From Aplectana chamaeleonis (lineage: Eukaryota > Nematoda > Chromadorea > Rhabditida > Cosmocercidae): 64,000 bases of DNA. The notes under the pieces were generated by a model. The model was not told where the DNA came from. It saw only the letters and a list, made by a program, of their open reading frames with translations, and ran no database searches. Shown one piece after another: positions 35,060-45,400 of the stretch. The number at the start of each line of letters is the position of its first letter. The stretch's first letter is position 1. The stretch covers positions 62,001 through 126,000 of the forward strand of contig JAPDOI010001553.1 in the NCBI GenBank assembly GCA_029168955.1. Direction: 5' to 3'. The position numbers and the translations under genes were made by a program.

Positions 35060-38000
35060 ATTATCTCTCTTCGTCCGTACTCATCACCCGGATGTTATCA
35101 TGGTTCAGGAAACCAAACTCTCTCCCTCTGCTACCTCTCGACATCCAAACATCCCGGGCTATACTGCATATCATAATCCTAGGTCATCTCAGGGAGGCGG
35201 AGTCTCTACTTTTGTTCGTTCCTCTCTTCCCTCTCACATCATTCCAAACACTCCAGTGGATGGCACTCTCGAGTACACTCCCATCCATCTACCTCTTAAA
35301 ACACCACTTTCTCTTTTCAATATATACATTCCTCCTCCTACATCCTGTCCACCAACCTACAACCCTATCCCTCTACTCAAGCAGCTGTATGACTGCTCTC
35401 TATCTCCCTCAATTGTCTTTGCGGGTGACTTCAATGCTCACACGTTCTGCTCGTCGCTCGATTCTGATGCTAGAGGAAATGACGTCGAAGAATGGGCGGA
35501 TGAGTGCGACCTGGTTATCCTTAACGATGGCCAGCCCACTCGTCTCCCTGCCTACGGTCGATACTCCAGCCCAGACATCTCCCTTGTCTCTTCTAATCTC
35601 TAATGCCTGCTCTTGGTCTACATCCACAACTCTTTCCAGTGATCACATTCCGGTCTTTGTCAATATCGATCTCTCTAACTCTCTTGCTCCCTATACAGGT
35701 GTTCGTCATCGTTCTTATCTCAATTTAGGCCTTGCAGACTGGAGCCTGTTCAGGGAGGTTGCACTCCGCCAAGCGGCCGAATATCCGTGGAATGGCAATG
35801 TACACCAGAAGGAGCGCCACCTCTCTGATGCCATCCGGAAGGCGATGAAAGCTGCGATCCCTGAAGGTCGTGTCAAGACCTTCCTTCCCAATGTCACCAG
35901 GGAGACACTGCAGAAAATAAGGACAAGGGACGCAAAGAGAGCTGCTAATCATCTTGACATCTTGACCCAGACAATGCCGAGCTGGATAATGAGATCAGTA
36001 TGGACCTTGATAGGCACAAGAAAGAATCTTGGGAAAAGTTCACTGAGAAGATGAACTTCAGGAGTGATGCTGCAGCAACGTGGAAGGCTTTGAAAAGGAT
36101 CTCGGGAAAGTTCACCTACGCCAACAATTCCACGATTGAATTCGACGGCGGAGTCTTCAAGTCAGGGAAAGAGGCCGCAAATGCTCTTGGGAAGCATTTT
36201 TTCATAACTAAAACAAAAAGAGAGAAGCAGAATAGAATAACCGGTGGGGAACTCTGTAAATTGCCACTCATGGCTGAAGATGATGCAGTCACGTCCGTAC
36301 AGGTCGAGAAGGTTATCAAGGAAATGAGTAACTCGAAGGCAGTAGGGCCAGATGGCTTGAGCCCAGCAGTTCTAAAGAGACTGCCAAGTGAATTACTACC
36401 CCTGCTCGCCGACGTCATTAATACATCGTTTCGCACCTGTACATTACCTCAAGATTGGAAAGTAGCACGCGTCATCCCATTGCCTAAGCCGGGTAAATCA
36501 CCATCCACGGCAAAAGGTTACAGGCCAATCAGTCTCCTCTCACCTATTGCCAAAGTTGCGGAAAAATTGGCTGTGGAGGAGCTTGCCGAACATAATAGCA
36601 AACAACAGCATCAACATGGTTTCCGTAAGCTACATTCCACCACTACGGTCCTGCTGGAAATTGTGAGCTATGTTTTGGACGGCTTCAATGCCATGAAACC
36701 TCAGCGAACTGTAGGTGTAGCCCTCGACCTAACGAAGGCTTTAGACACTGTAAACTTGTGCATTTTGTCGGAGAGCCTGTTAAAGTCTACCATTCCGCCC
36801 TGGCAGAAGCGGTGGATAACCGCATTCACCAAAGGACGTCGGGCAAATGTGCTATTTCAAGGGCACGTCTCCAATAGCATTCCAATTGCCGCCGGCGTAC
36901 CTCAAGGAGGAGTTCTATCGCCTGCTCTTTTCAGTCTGTATATTGAAGATCTACCCGTTCCATCCCAAGACATCAAGATCGTAGCATATGCGGATGATAT
37001 TACTATACTATGCCGGGATCGCGACATAAATGTAGCTGCCAGTAAGATCAATGACTACTTGATCGAGTTGAAATGTTTTCTCGATAGCAAGATGCTTACG
37101 GTCTCTGCCGCTAAATCATCCGTCACCGTCTTTTTCACTGATCCTGCGGAGCACAGAGCTCATCCCATGGTGAAATGGGACGAAACTCGCCTGCCGGCCG
37201 CCCGATTCTCTAAGCTGCTCGGACTCGTGTTGGATCCTTCGTCGAGGTTTCATAAGAACACTGAGCAGAAGCAAGCTGCAGTGAAAACAAGACTTAGCGT
37301 CCTACGTGCTCTCGGCGGAACGTCCTGGGGGTGCAGTAAAGAAACGATCCTGACCACGTACAAGGCCATCGTACAGCCCGCCCTGGAGTATGCTGCACCA
37401 GTCTGGCAGCATATCGTGTCGGACACATCCTGATCCAAGCTGCAGCGCATTCAAAATGGAGCATTGCGAATCGCAACAGGCTGTTCTAAAAGCTCTCCAG
37501 TAGAGCACCTACACGCCGAGGCTCGCATCCTGCCAGTTAAGGACCATTGCCAACTCCATGCACAACAGCTGTACATAACATCCTGAAGCAGCCAAATCAT
37601 CCGTCGCGAAGAGTATTAAACCCCGTCAGAGAGAGAAGTATAAGAAAGCCGTTTGCCGATGCTCCCACGAAAATCAATATACAGAGATGGACCAACGCAC
37701 AACAAGAACGCCTCCGTCTCTTACGTGCTGAGAATACCCAATTCGTCAAGGGTCACTTATGCAAGATCGCCGTAAACTCCATTCTCGGAGTCGTGCCGCC
37801 TGAGGTCAGCGAAACCGAGATGGAACTCGGTAGGCGTGCCAGGTGCACCCTTGCCTCGTTGCGCTGCGGGCACTTCCCCATGCTTATGTCTTATTTACAT
37901 AAGATCGATAGCAGCAGACCTGACGAGTGCCCGGATTGTGGTGATAAAGGGCATACTACCGCGCACCTTTTCAACTGCCCGATGAGACCGACATCGTTAA

Positions 38001-38091
38001 CACCAGTAGATCTGTGGAAGAATCCGACGCTTGTGGCTCAGTTCCTCAATCTATGACAGTACCCTCTCTGTGGCTGCAGAAGAAGAAGAAG
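34665..38091 (+). mobile_element. LINE-A, near full length, inside F2
   Basis: About 3.43 kb with the 5' end (ATCACCTCCGTGCAAACC), a PHD-finger coding segment, endonuclease, RT and the GGCTGCAGAAGAAGAAG tail. The borders come from the F2 sequence that resumes after it; a possible short duplication is GTG. This is the reference copy for the family in this window. Confidence 0.88.
34975..38056 (+). pseudogene. LINE-A endonuclease-reverse transcriptase, several breaks
   Basis: Endonuclease 34990-35603 (HINLNGLRTKL, VQETKL, FAGDFNAHT, PDISLV), then a frame change near 35600 (SSDHIPVFV). The linker follows to about 35990, then RT 36000-37430 with PISLLSPIAKVAEKL, AGVPQGGVLSPALFS and VAYADDITILC. 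A TGA at about 37431 and further breaks near 37560-37600 precede the final piece to 38056, with CPDCGDKGHTTAHLFNC. The usual aspartate-rich FDTVN motif is altered (ALDLTKALDTVN), so RT motif A keeps its aspartate but the following region is changed. Confidence 0.85.
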
Positions 38092-38374
38092 GTGAATACG
38101 AATTCGATGTTCATTTGCCGTTTTTCGAAGTTCGGGTTGTTTATTCTGAAAAGATTTTTTTCAAAAAACGGGTTTGGTAAGCTTCTTTTCTGTGATGGAG
38201 GGAGCTTATCTTACCTCAGATCGTTGGTTTAGTGTTGTTGGGTAATGTTCGTCTGCTGCGTAGGGGCGAAACGGTTTCCATCAGCTGCTCTTTCTCCTCA
38301 TATATATTTCCTTTTCTTTTTTCTGTAAAAAAAAGTCTCGAAGCCATCTTTCCGGTCTGCCATCGCATTTCTAG

Positions 38375-38847
38375 CTTCCAAAGTGATTTCGGGCATTCAA
38401 TGTGGAAGGATTTGTTTGGTCTATTTTCGCAGTGTCCAATTTGTGCGAGTAAGCTCGACAAGGTTTAACGCTGATTTCTTTTGCCTTCGATGGGTTTGAT
38501 TTTATATAGTAGGATAGTCACTCATTCATCTTGTCTGTTTACCTAAATCTTTTGTGTTATGGAACGATGAAGGTACTCAATTTTTTCATTGTAACCTTGC
38601 AACTTTGCCCTGAGTTTATAAAATGTTTTCCAGCTCATCGCATTTTGGTCCAACCGGTTGCTACGTGATCATAACTGCAAACCGGCCCTGCATTTTGATT
38701 TAGGTAGGTGGAGGTCTATCTTGGATTCCGGAAAGAAGAGGCTTATGATGGTTTCCGAATACTCACCGACAGCATTTGTTTTTTCAGGATGTGGATGAAT
38801 TTTGCCCCGTCTGCAATGCACCAACATTTTTTCACGTCGATTGCTGA
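38375..38847 (+). CDS. Small zinc-ribbon gene candidate (last two exons)
   Basis: Exon 38375-38462 (acceptor CATTTCTAG) encodes HSMWKDLFGLFSQCPICASK, and exon 38788-38847 (acceptor TTTTTTCAG) encodes DVDEFCPVCNAPTFFHVDC and a TGA. Joined in phase 0, the CPIC and CPVC knuckles are 11 residues apart, as in zinc-ribbon domains of the form CPxC...FCPxC. The donor at 38463 is GTTTAA, a weak site. The start is not fixed: there is a methionine in the first exon, but the exon begins in mid-codon, so an upstream exon is expected. Function unknown; could also be a pseudogene fragment. Confidence 0.4.
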
Positions 38848-39491
38848 CTTGCCACTCAGATGGCCGTGTACGGTGACTCATCACGTCACAGGGCAATCGC
38901 TATTCGCGTTTCATCGCAACACATAGCATCGATTTCTTCCTCGGTCGTCTAGAATACTATTCTTTCAGTCGGTTGATTTCTTTTGAATTGATTTCTTCCC
39001 TGAGTGTCCTTGTTAACGAACTGATTTCGCATTTCTTTCACCTGTTATCGCGGATTTCCCCGTTGTCGGCGTGTGACGTTTTCTGTGTGGGTTTTGCTCA
39101 GCCGCTATTATGTACAACTTTTGGACATAGCCGGTCTTATTGTTGTTGCACAAGGTAGCAGTATTCTAGGTAATTTGTTCCCTGTTTTTTTTTGTTGACC
39201 TTGATTGTTGGAATTGAGTTATCTAGGTAGATTAAATAGGGTAATTTATTATGTTTTGTAGTTGCAGTGTTATCTCAGTATGCGTGTTAAGTGGAAAGAA
39301 ACTATCTTCAGCTATTTGCGGATTATCGTCTCCATTCATTTAATATCGTTGTGACTATCAAAATAAATAACTAGTTTCATCGATTTGTGAGAATGACTCC
39401 GTTCCGTCGCTGTATTTCGATCGAGTTCGCCACTGATACTGGCAGTGATTGCGCTATCTGAACATTATGACTCATGTGATTTCATAGCTTG
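38848..39491 (+). other. Upstream region of the LITAF gene
   Basis: AT-rich, repeat-poor. T-rich pyrimidine tracts (39184-39200, 39005-39040) and no TATA box that stands out. It probably contains the promoter. No trans-splice acceptor is obvious directly before the ATG at 39492. Confidence 0.4.
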
Positions 39492-42400
39492 ATGTCGAAC
39501 GAAGAGCGTGCAAACCAGCCATCAGCACACATCAGAGCCAGTGCACCATCGGCTCCACCAATTGTGGACGAACAAAGGCAGACAATGAGGTGAGTGTGAA
39601 GGCACCTGCAAGTTTTTTTTCACGAATTATTGATAGTTAGGTGCTGTTGATTACTTGAAAAAATGAAGTTGGATAGGGCTGAGGGTAATAGTACACTCCG
39701 AAAACTGGCTTCCCATGTACATGAGCCAGAAAACAGTTGATGTCCCAATGAGGTAACACGTTATGCTGTGATAGCTCAGGCCATGGTTAAGAGTCATCCT
39801 CATTGTCGACTTCTAAGCTTGAAAGCCTATAAAATGCACGGTTGTATTCTGTGGATTCTCGTATACACCTGCCTTTTTTAAATCAAGGTTGGGAGACGTT
39901 GGTTCATTTTCTGGCGACGTATATTCACATGTGTTGTCTTCCCAAGATGTAGTCGCCCTCACCCTCACGTATCGCCACATATCCATGGCGTTGTCATTTC
40001 TTGTCATTCCTGCACGTTCCCATAATACCTATACTCTGACTAGGGAGGAACCTGCGTGGAACCTGAAAACGTGCAATGAAAGGATGGATATAGCAGTACT
40101 ACATGTTGGGTTTTCTCAGGAGGCCTTCCCGTAGAAAACAAAAACAAAAAAAAAACGATGAACACGTTCTTCTCGGGGCGTCCACAATGGTCGTATTTTT
40201 GATTTGGTTTTTACATCCATCTGGCAACGGTTCACATGACGATACATGATTTGGATTATCCTTCTGAAAAATTCCTGCTATGCGCCGCCGTATGCTCATC
40301 CTTTGAGCCCAAAGAAAAATCTGTTTTGCCACCCTACCAAGCTTATTAGTTCTCGATGAAGGGATAGGGATTGTGGTGGTGGCCGCCTCCTGAAAAATAA
40401 ACTCTGGCGGTGATGGTGAGTGAAGAAAATTCTATTCTATTCCACTGTAATCGAAACACGGAAAAATCGTACGAGCTCCTCCAATTCGTCCGTAAATAAA
40501 ACGCGTTGTGTGTGAATGCACTAAAGAGCGCATTACAGGCCTGTATCGTCACGCTTACTTTTACGACGTGGCAAACTGACTGGGATGTACAATAGAAACA
40601 GATTTTGTGAAATCGTCCGAAAATACGTTTGGTAAGAGGAAAATACCGTGTGCGATGGAGATACACATGTTTTTGACTCCAGTTTAACACATCTTCGTAA
40701 TGGGTTTGCCTGATTCATTGAAGGAACGCTCTTTTCACAAACCCAATCGCGCTCCTCTTGGCTAAAACTCGATATAGTACTACAATTTTGAAGCATGTGC
40801 TTGAATTAACGCGCACAAAAGTTCTGAAGTGTCTACAAAGTTCAAGACACTCAACCTTTTCAGTAATGTTCCAAGGTGCTATCGCAGCGGGGGGGGGGGC
40901 ACTGTGGCATCGCACTTGACACTTCCGTGCCGCAACGACTCTCCTGTCCTGTATTTGGCAGGGGAGGGAAACCCCGGGTAGGTGCTCAAATTTAGTGCGG
41001 CACGCTAAAATAGGCATGGCCAAGTGTATCGCGCCATAGTGCCCCCCCCCCTCCTAAGATAGCACCTGTTCCAAAACATACTGTTCAATCTACAGTTCAA
41101 CTCCGCAATGCCGTTCAGTCCTTAAAGTGCACGCTTATTGCGGAAGGGTGCTGCGGCGCGGTTGCGAGTATCCTCAGACAGGGATGTGGGATCATCCGGG
41201 CACCTAAGGCGAAAACCGCCCGGGTGATACCACATCCCTGTCTGAGGATACTTTCAGTCGCGCCGCAGCACGCCTTCGCAATCGTCGTGCACTTTGCGGA
41301 CTGAACGGCAATGCGGAGTTGAACTATACACGCCCGCAGACACAATCCTGCTGTCATCTGAATAGGTGTAATGTGAAGTTTGATGCAATCACACACAAAA
41401 TTTTCAGCAGTTTGAGCCTTGGTTGGATTACGGTGCTCAAAGATTTTCCTCTGTGTTTCGATTATTATTTCATTTTCTCCTTTCAGTCTTGATTCCCTAT
41501 CCCCTACTGATACGCAAGTGACTTTGGGGTGTTCAAATCACCAATTTTCAACTGAACGATTCAAATACGGAATAAGACGATTCTAACATAATGATCTTTT
41601 ACTAGAAAGCCGAAGCCCTAACACAATAAGGTGAGAGCACTAATTAAGCCGATATGGCGTAGAAATCCTCATATACTGTTGAGGTTTCGGCGATAGAATT
41701 TGTAAATATAATGCAATCGGAAGGGCAAGTCTCCATGTGATCTGGAAAAGGCGGATATTAATCCCATATAGGGGGTTGTGCCGCCCCAAATCTGCACAAC
41801 CGAGGCTCAACTTGGAAGAAGGGCCAGGTGCACCCTGGCATCGCTGCGCTTTGGTCATTCTACCATGCTTATGTCCTACGTCAGCAAAATAGACAGCAGC
41901 AGCTGTTTCAGAAGTCAAAGAAGTTAAGGATCTTGGATTTGTATATAACGACAGACTCGATTTCGCGGGTCACATTAGAGACAAATGTAAGCAAGCTCTA
42001 GTACGCACTTTTCATATTTTTAGAGGACTGTCAAGTAGAAGCAAGGCAGTGCTCTTGCGCGCTTACAAAACGTATGTAAGGCCTATAGTCGAAGCTAGTA
42101 CAACAGTTTTTTGTCCATACATGAAAAAACATATTTACGCCTTCGAAAAAATTCAAAACAATTTCACAAGGAAACTAATGATTAGAATTGGAGGTTTCTT
42201 ATACTCTCGTATTCCCAAGGCTGCAATTAGAAACAAGTACCTGGGGCTGCCTACACTTGAATCCCGACGTCGAGTATTTGACCTATGCATGGTTTACAAG
42301 CTTCTTTATTCATCCGGGTTACTTCGTCCCAGAAATTTTTTCAGTTCCACGACAACCAATACTAGGGGGAGCCATTTCAAAATCACGTTACCTAGACCAA

Positions 42401-45400
42401 AAACCACAATTCGGGCAAAATCGTTTACTTTTAGAGCAGGGAGTGCCTTTCTCAAAGCTACAAAAAATACTCCAGCTACAAATATGGCTTATGCTCAGTT
42501 TAAGCGGAGAATATCAAACCTTTTTCATAGCTATGAGTTATCCTAGTTTGATTGGTATCGACAGCACTAGCGCTCATAATTATATTTTTCATTTGTTGCA
42601 CTGTGTTTGTGCAGTTACTTGTTTTTTTTTTCTCGCTGTTAGATGTTTTTTTCCAACGGTTGCCTTATGTAATCGTAATAAAACTAAACTAACTAAGCAA
42701 ATCAGATGTTTGCTCGGACTGCGGCTGCCTCGGCCATGATACTGCCCACCTTTTCAAATGTCCGGAGAGACCCACCACGCTGACCTTAATGGACTTATGG
42801 ACGAATCCGTTACTGGTCGCCCAGTTTGTCAACCTATGACAAAACCCTTAATGTGACTGCAAAGAAGAAGGGAGGCAAGTCAAAATGCTAAAAAAACACA
42901 TGGCAGCTAGACAAACAATTAAATGCAAAGCGCATCTCGCGATAGCGGGAATCGAACCTGAGCCCCGCCCTGTGTAAGTCGTTCAGTAATCCAATATTGT
43001 CGTCTCGACCGACATTCCTTGCTTGTTGACTGTGGCGATGTTCAAATTTCAAATTTAATGAAGCGATTGGATGAGTGCAACATGGGGCTCATAGTAGGTC
43101 GCTTCGACTAGTCTCGGCACTGTCAATAGTTACAGAACCCGTCGCGTCAACAGTTTTTGCGTTGAGTCGCGACGGTCTGTAACAGTATGCAGCTTCAGTC
43201 ACGATCGCCGAGCGACTGGGGTATTTCTTAGCTGGTGGAAGCGACCTGGTTGATTTTGTTAGGTCGCTTCGACTAGTCGCGTTGCTTCCATGATGAAAGC
43301 GATTCGTCTAGTCGAAGCGACTAGGCCGTAATCTTTCGTCAACACGTAGGGTATTCGGCGCCAAATTGACGCGCGGGATTGTGTCCCCACGAGCGATTCT
43401 ATGTCGCTCGAAGGTTTGAAATCGCTGGACGAAGCGATTTCAAATGGTTTCGTCCAGCGATTTCAGATCGCGGCAGTATTGTTGGTCGCTTCGACTTCAA
43501 GTCGAAGCGACTAGCTATGAATGGGGCTTTACATTGAGCTTGAGAACAACTTATAATCCACGAATGAGCCAAAGTCAAAGCGTTGAACCTTTTAGAGGTA
43601 GTTTCTTTGTGATAGAAAGCGTGTCGAGCAGTTGATTTCACTTCATCTGCTGTGAGCGGGCGGGGCGCTCTGACCAGTCCCCATTGTTTCTTTCTATCAG
43701 AATTTTTGTTGAGAATACATGACTTTTTGTTGCTCTATTCGTCCTCCATATTTTGTAGAAAAACGTGTCCCACGGGGTCTCTGCCCAGTGAAGAAAACTC
43801 TAGTAAGCTTCATTTCCTGGTTTCCCCATGTTTTAATGGTCCCTTCAATATTTTACGTGCGCTCTTGAAACCTAAATTCGATCTCGAATCGCAGATTGGG
43901 CTGTTCACGGTATGAGAAGTCAAGAAAAAAAATGGTCGCCTGAATAAAAAAGAAACAGAAAATCATCGCTGATCAGAAAAGTGATGGGAAGTGAGTAGAA
44001 AAGAGCTGAATATCGACGAAAGTTCAGGCACCCGTTTCATGTCGCGGACGCGTCACAGTATGGCATTTGTTTGTCTGCGTTTTGCGTGTTTTATACATGG
44101 TGGCTGAAAACCCCTCTTCTCTGTTAGGGTTACGGGTTTAGAAAATCACTTGTAAATCCACAGTTCGGCTCGCTTTAGAAACCAAAATATTTATTAGGAT
44201 ATCGTGAAGAAACATAACGACGAAGCAGTGCAACAAATGTTCAAAATCGCCTTCAAAAACCGTTGAGGAATGTCGTCTCATAGTCGATATCGTGTCGTCG
44301 TGTCCTAATGTCGTCGCAAGGTCCACATGGTCGGCGCTGGTCGCAGGCGCCAGTCTTAGGAGCACCTCAGTTTTGAAAATTCTTACCAAATATCGGCTCC
44401 ATCTTCGCCAGTTTCGTCACCAACTGCTAATAGAGACTCAAGCTCAAAATAGCTTTGATGCGTGCTTCGAACCAAATAACGACGCGAGTGTATGCGACCG
44501 AAGTGGCTAATTTTAGACAGTGTGTTGCGTACTTGTGTTGAAGACGGAGAACATGATTTCGAACGCTTCTTGGAATTTTTTATGCTTGAACATAGTGTCC
44601 TTGATCTAAAAACGCTTTTGGTTTTTGAAGTGCGCTGATTCCATGATTCTCAAGCAGTAGGCCTGTGTGCACAAAAAATCGGTGCAGTTGTACGCACTAA
44701 TGGCTTGAGGGTGATCTCATGGCTTTTTTGTAGTCCCTTGTGTCTGTCCTGGCGACGACTATGGGAGACCTCCGCGCATGCAGCTAATTTCTCTCCTTAA
44801 TGGCGGCGACGCGGGATCTTTCATAGTCTCCGCTCGCACCGCCTAGATCGGAGACGTCGGCCTATGTTATGAAGGATGCCCATGGTGTTCAAAATTCAGA
44901 TCAAGTCCTGAACATGGAAAGAAGTGTTTCTGATCATCAGTTTCATTAAGGATTGTTCTGCTCCCCACGTTGTTGGGACGCTCGGTGTCCAAACACGGAT
45001 ATGATGTTCCCACCATAACAGTAACAATGCTCATTGGTCTTAAGGCCAGACGGGGGGGGGTAGAGAGGATTAAGACTAGCAGTTTCTCATCAACCACTCG
45101 TTATTGATTGGATACATACGAGTCGAGAATTCCTGCGCTTTTATCGGGGTGTGGATATATGAACATATAACCCCTTGCATTGTTCCTGTGTATTCATCAT
45201 CTAAGTTAGGGAATGCTTCTTCAATGAGGCATTATATACTAATCACAGAATCTCATGTATTACAACTCTGGTCTTTAGAAGCACTCCACTTAGGTTGTAG
45301 TTTTAACCAATTGTTTCCAGCAATCAGAATCCGTCGGGTTCGGTGTATCCGAATATATCTTCTAATGAACAGGTAAATTAGTTCCTTTCTTTCATCTTTT

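Larger units (their letters stand above)
33960..38150. mobile_element. Foldback element F2, split by LINE-A and missing its right end
   Basis: 33960-34664 follows F1 in order (TTGCTAGTATCTCT, GTAAAACCGCGCAG, then the CATTCCAAAACGC and GCGCCCAAAAC blocks). The sequence resumes after LINE-A at 38092 with GAATACGAATTCGATGTTC, which corresponds to 58633 in F3. The inverted right terminus is not found. Confidence 0.65.

Noticed and set aside
42940..43020. tRNA gene on the minus strand
   Set aside because: A box-B-like GGTTCGATTCC is present at 42948-42958, but no box A or cloverleaf could be formed. At most a tRNA-derived remnant.
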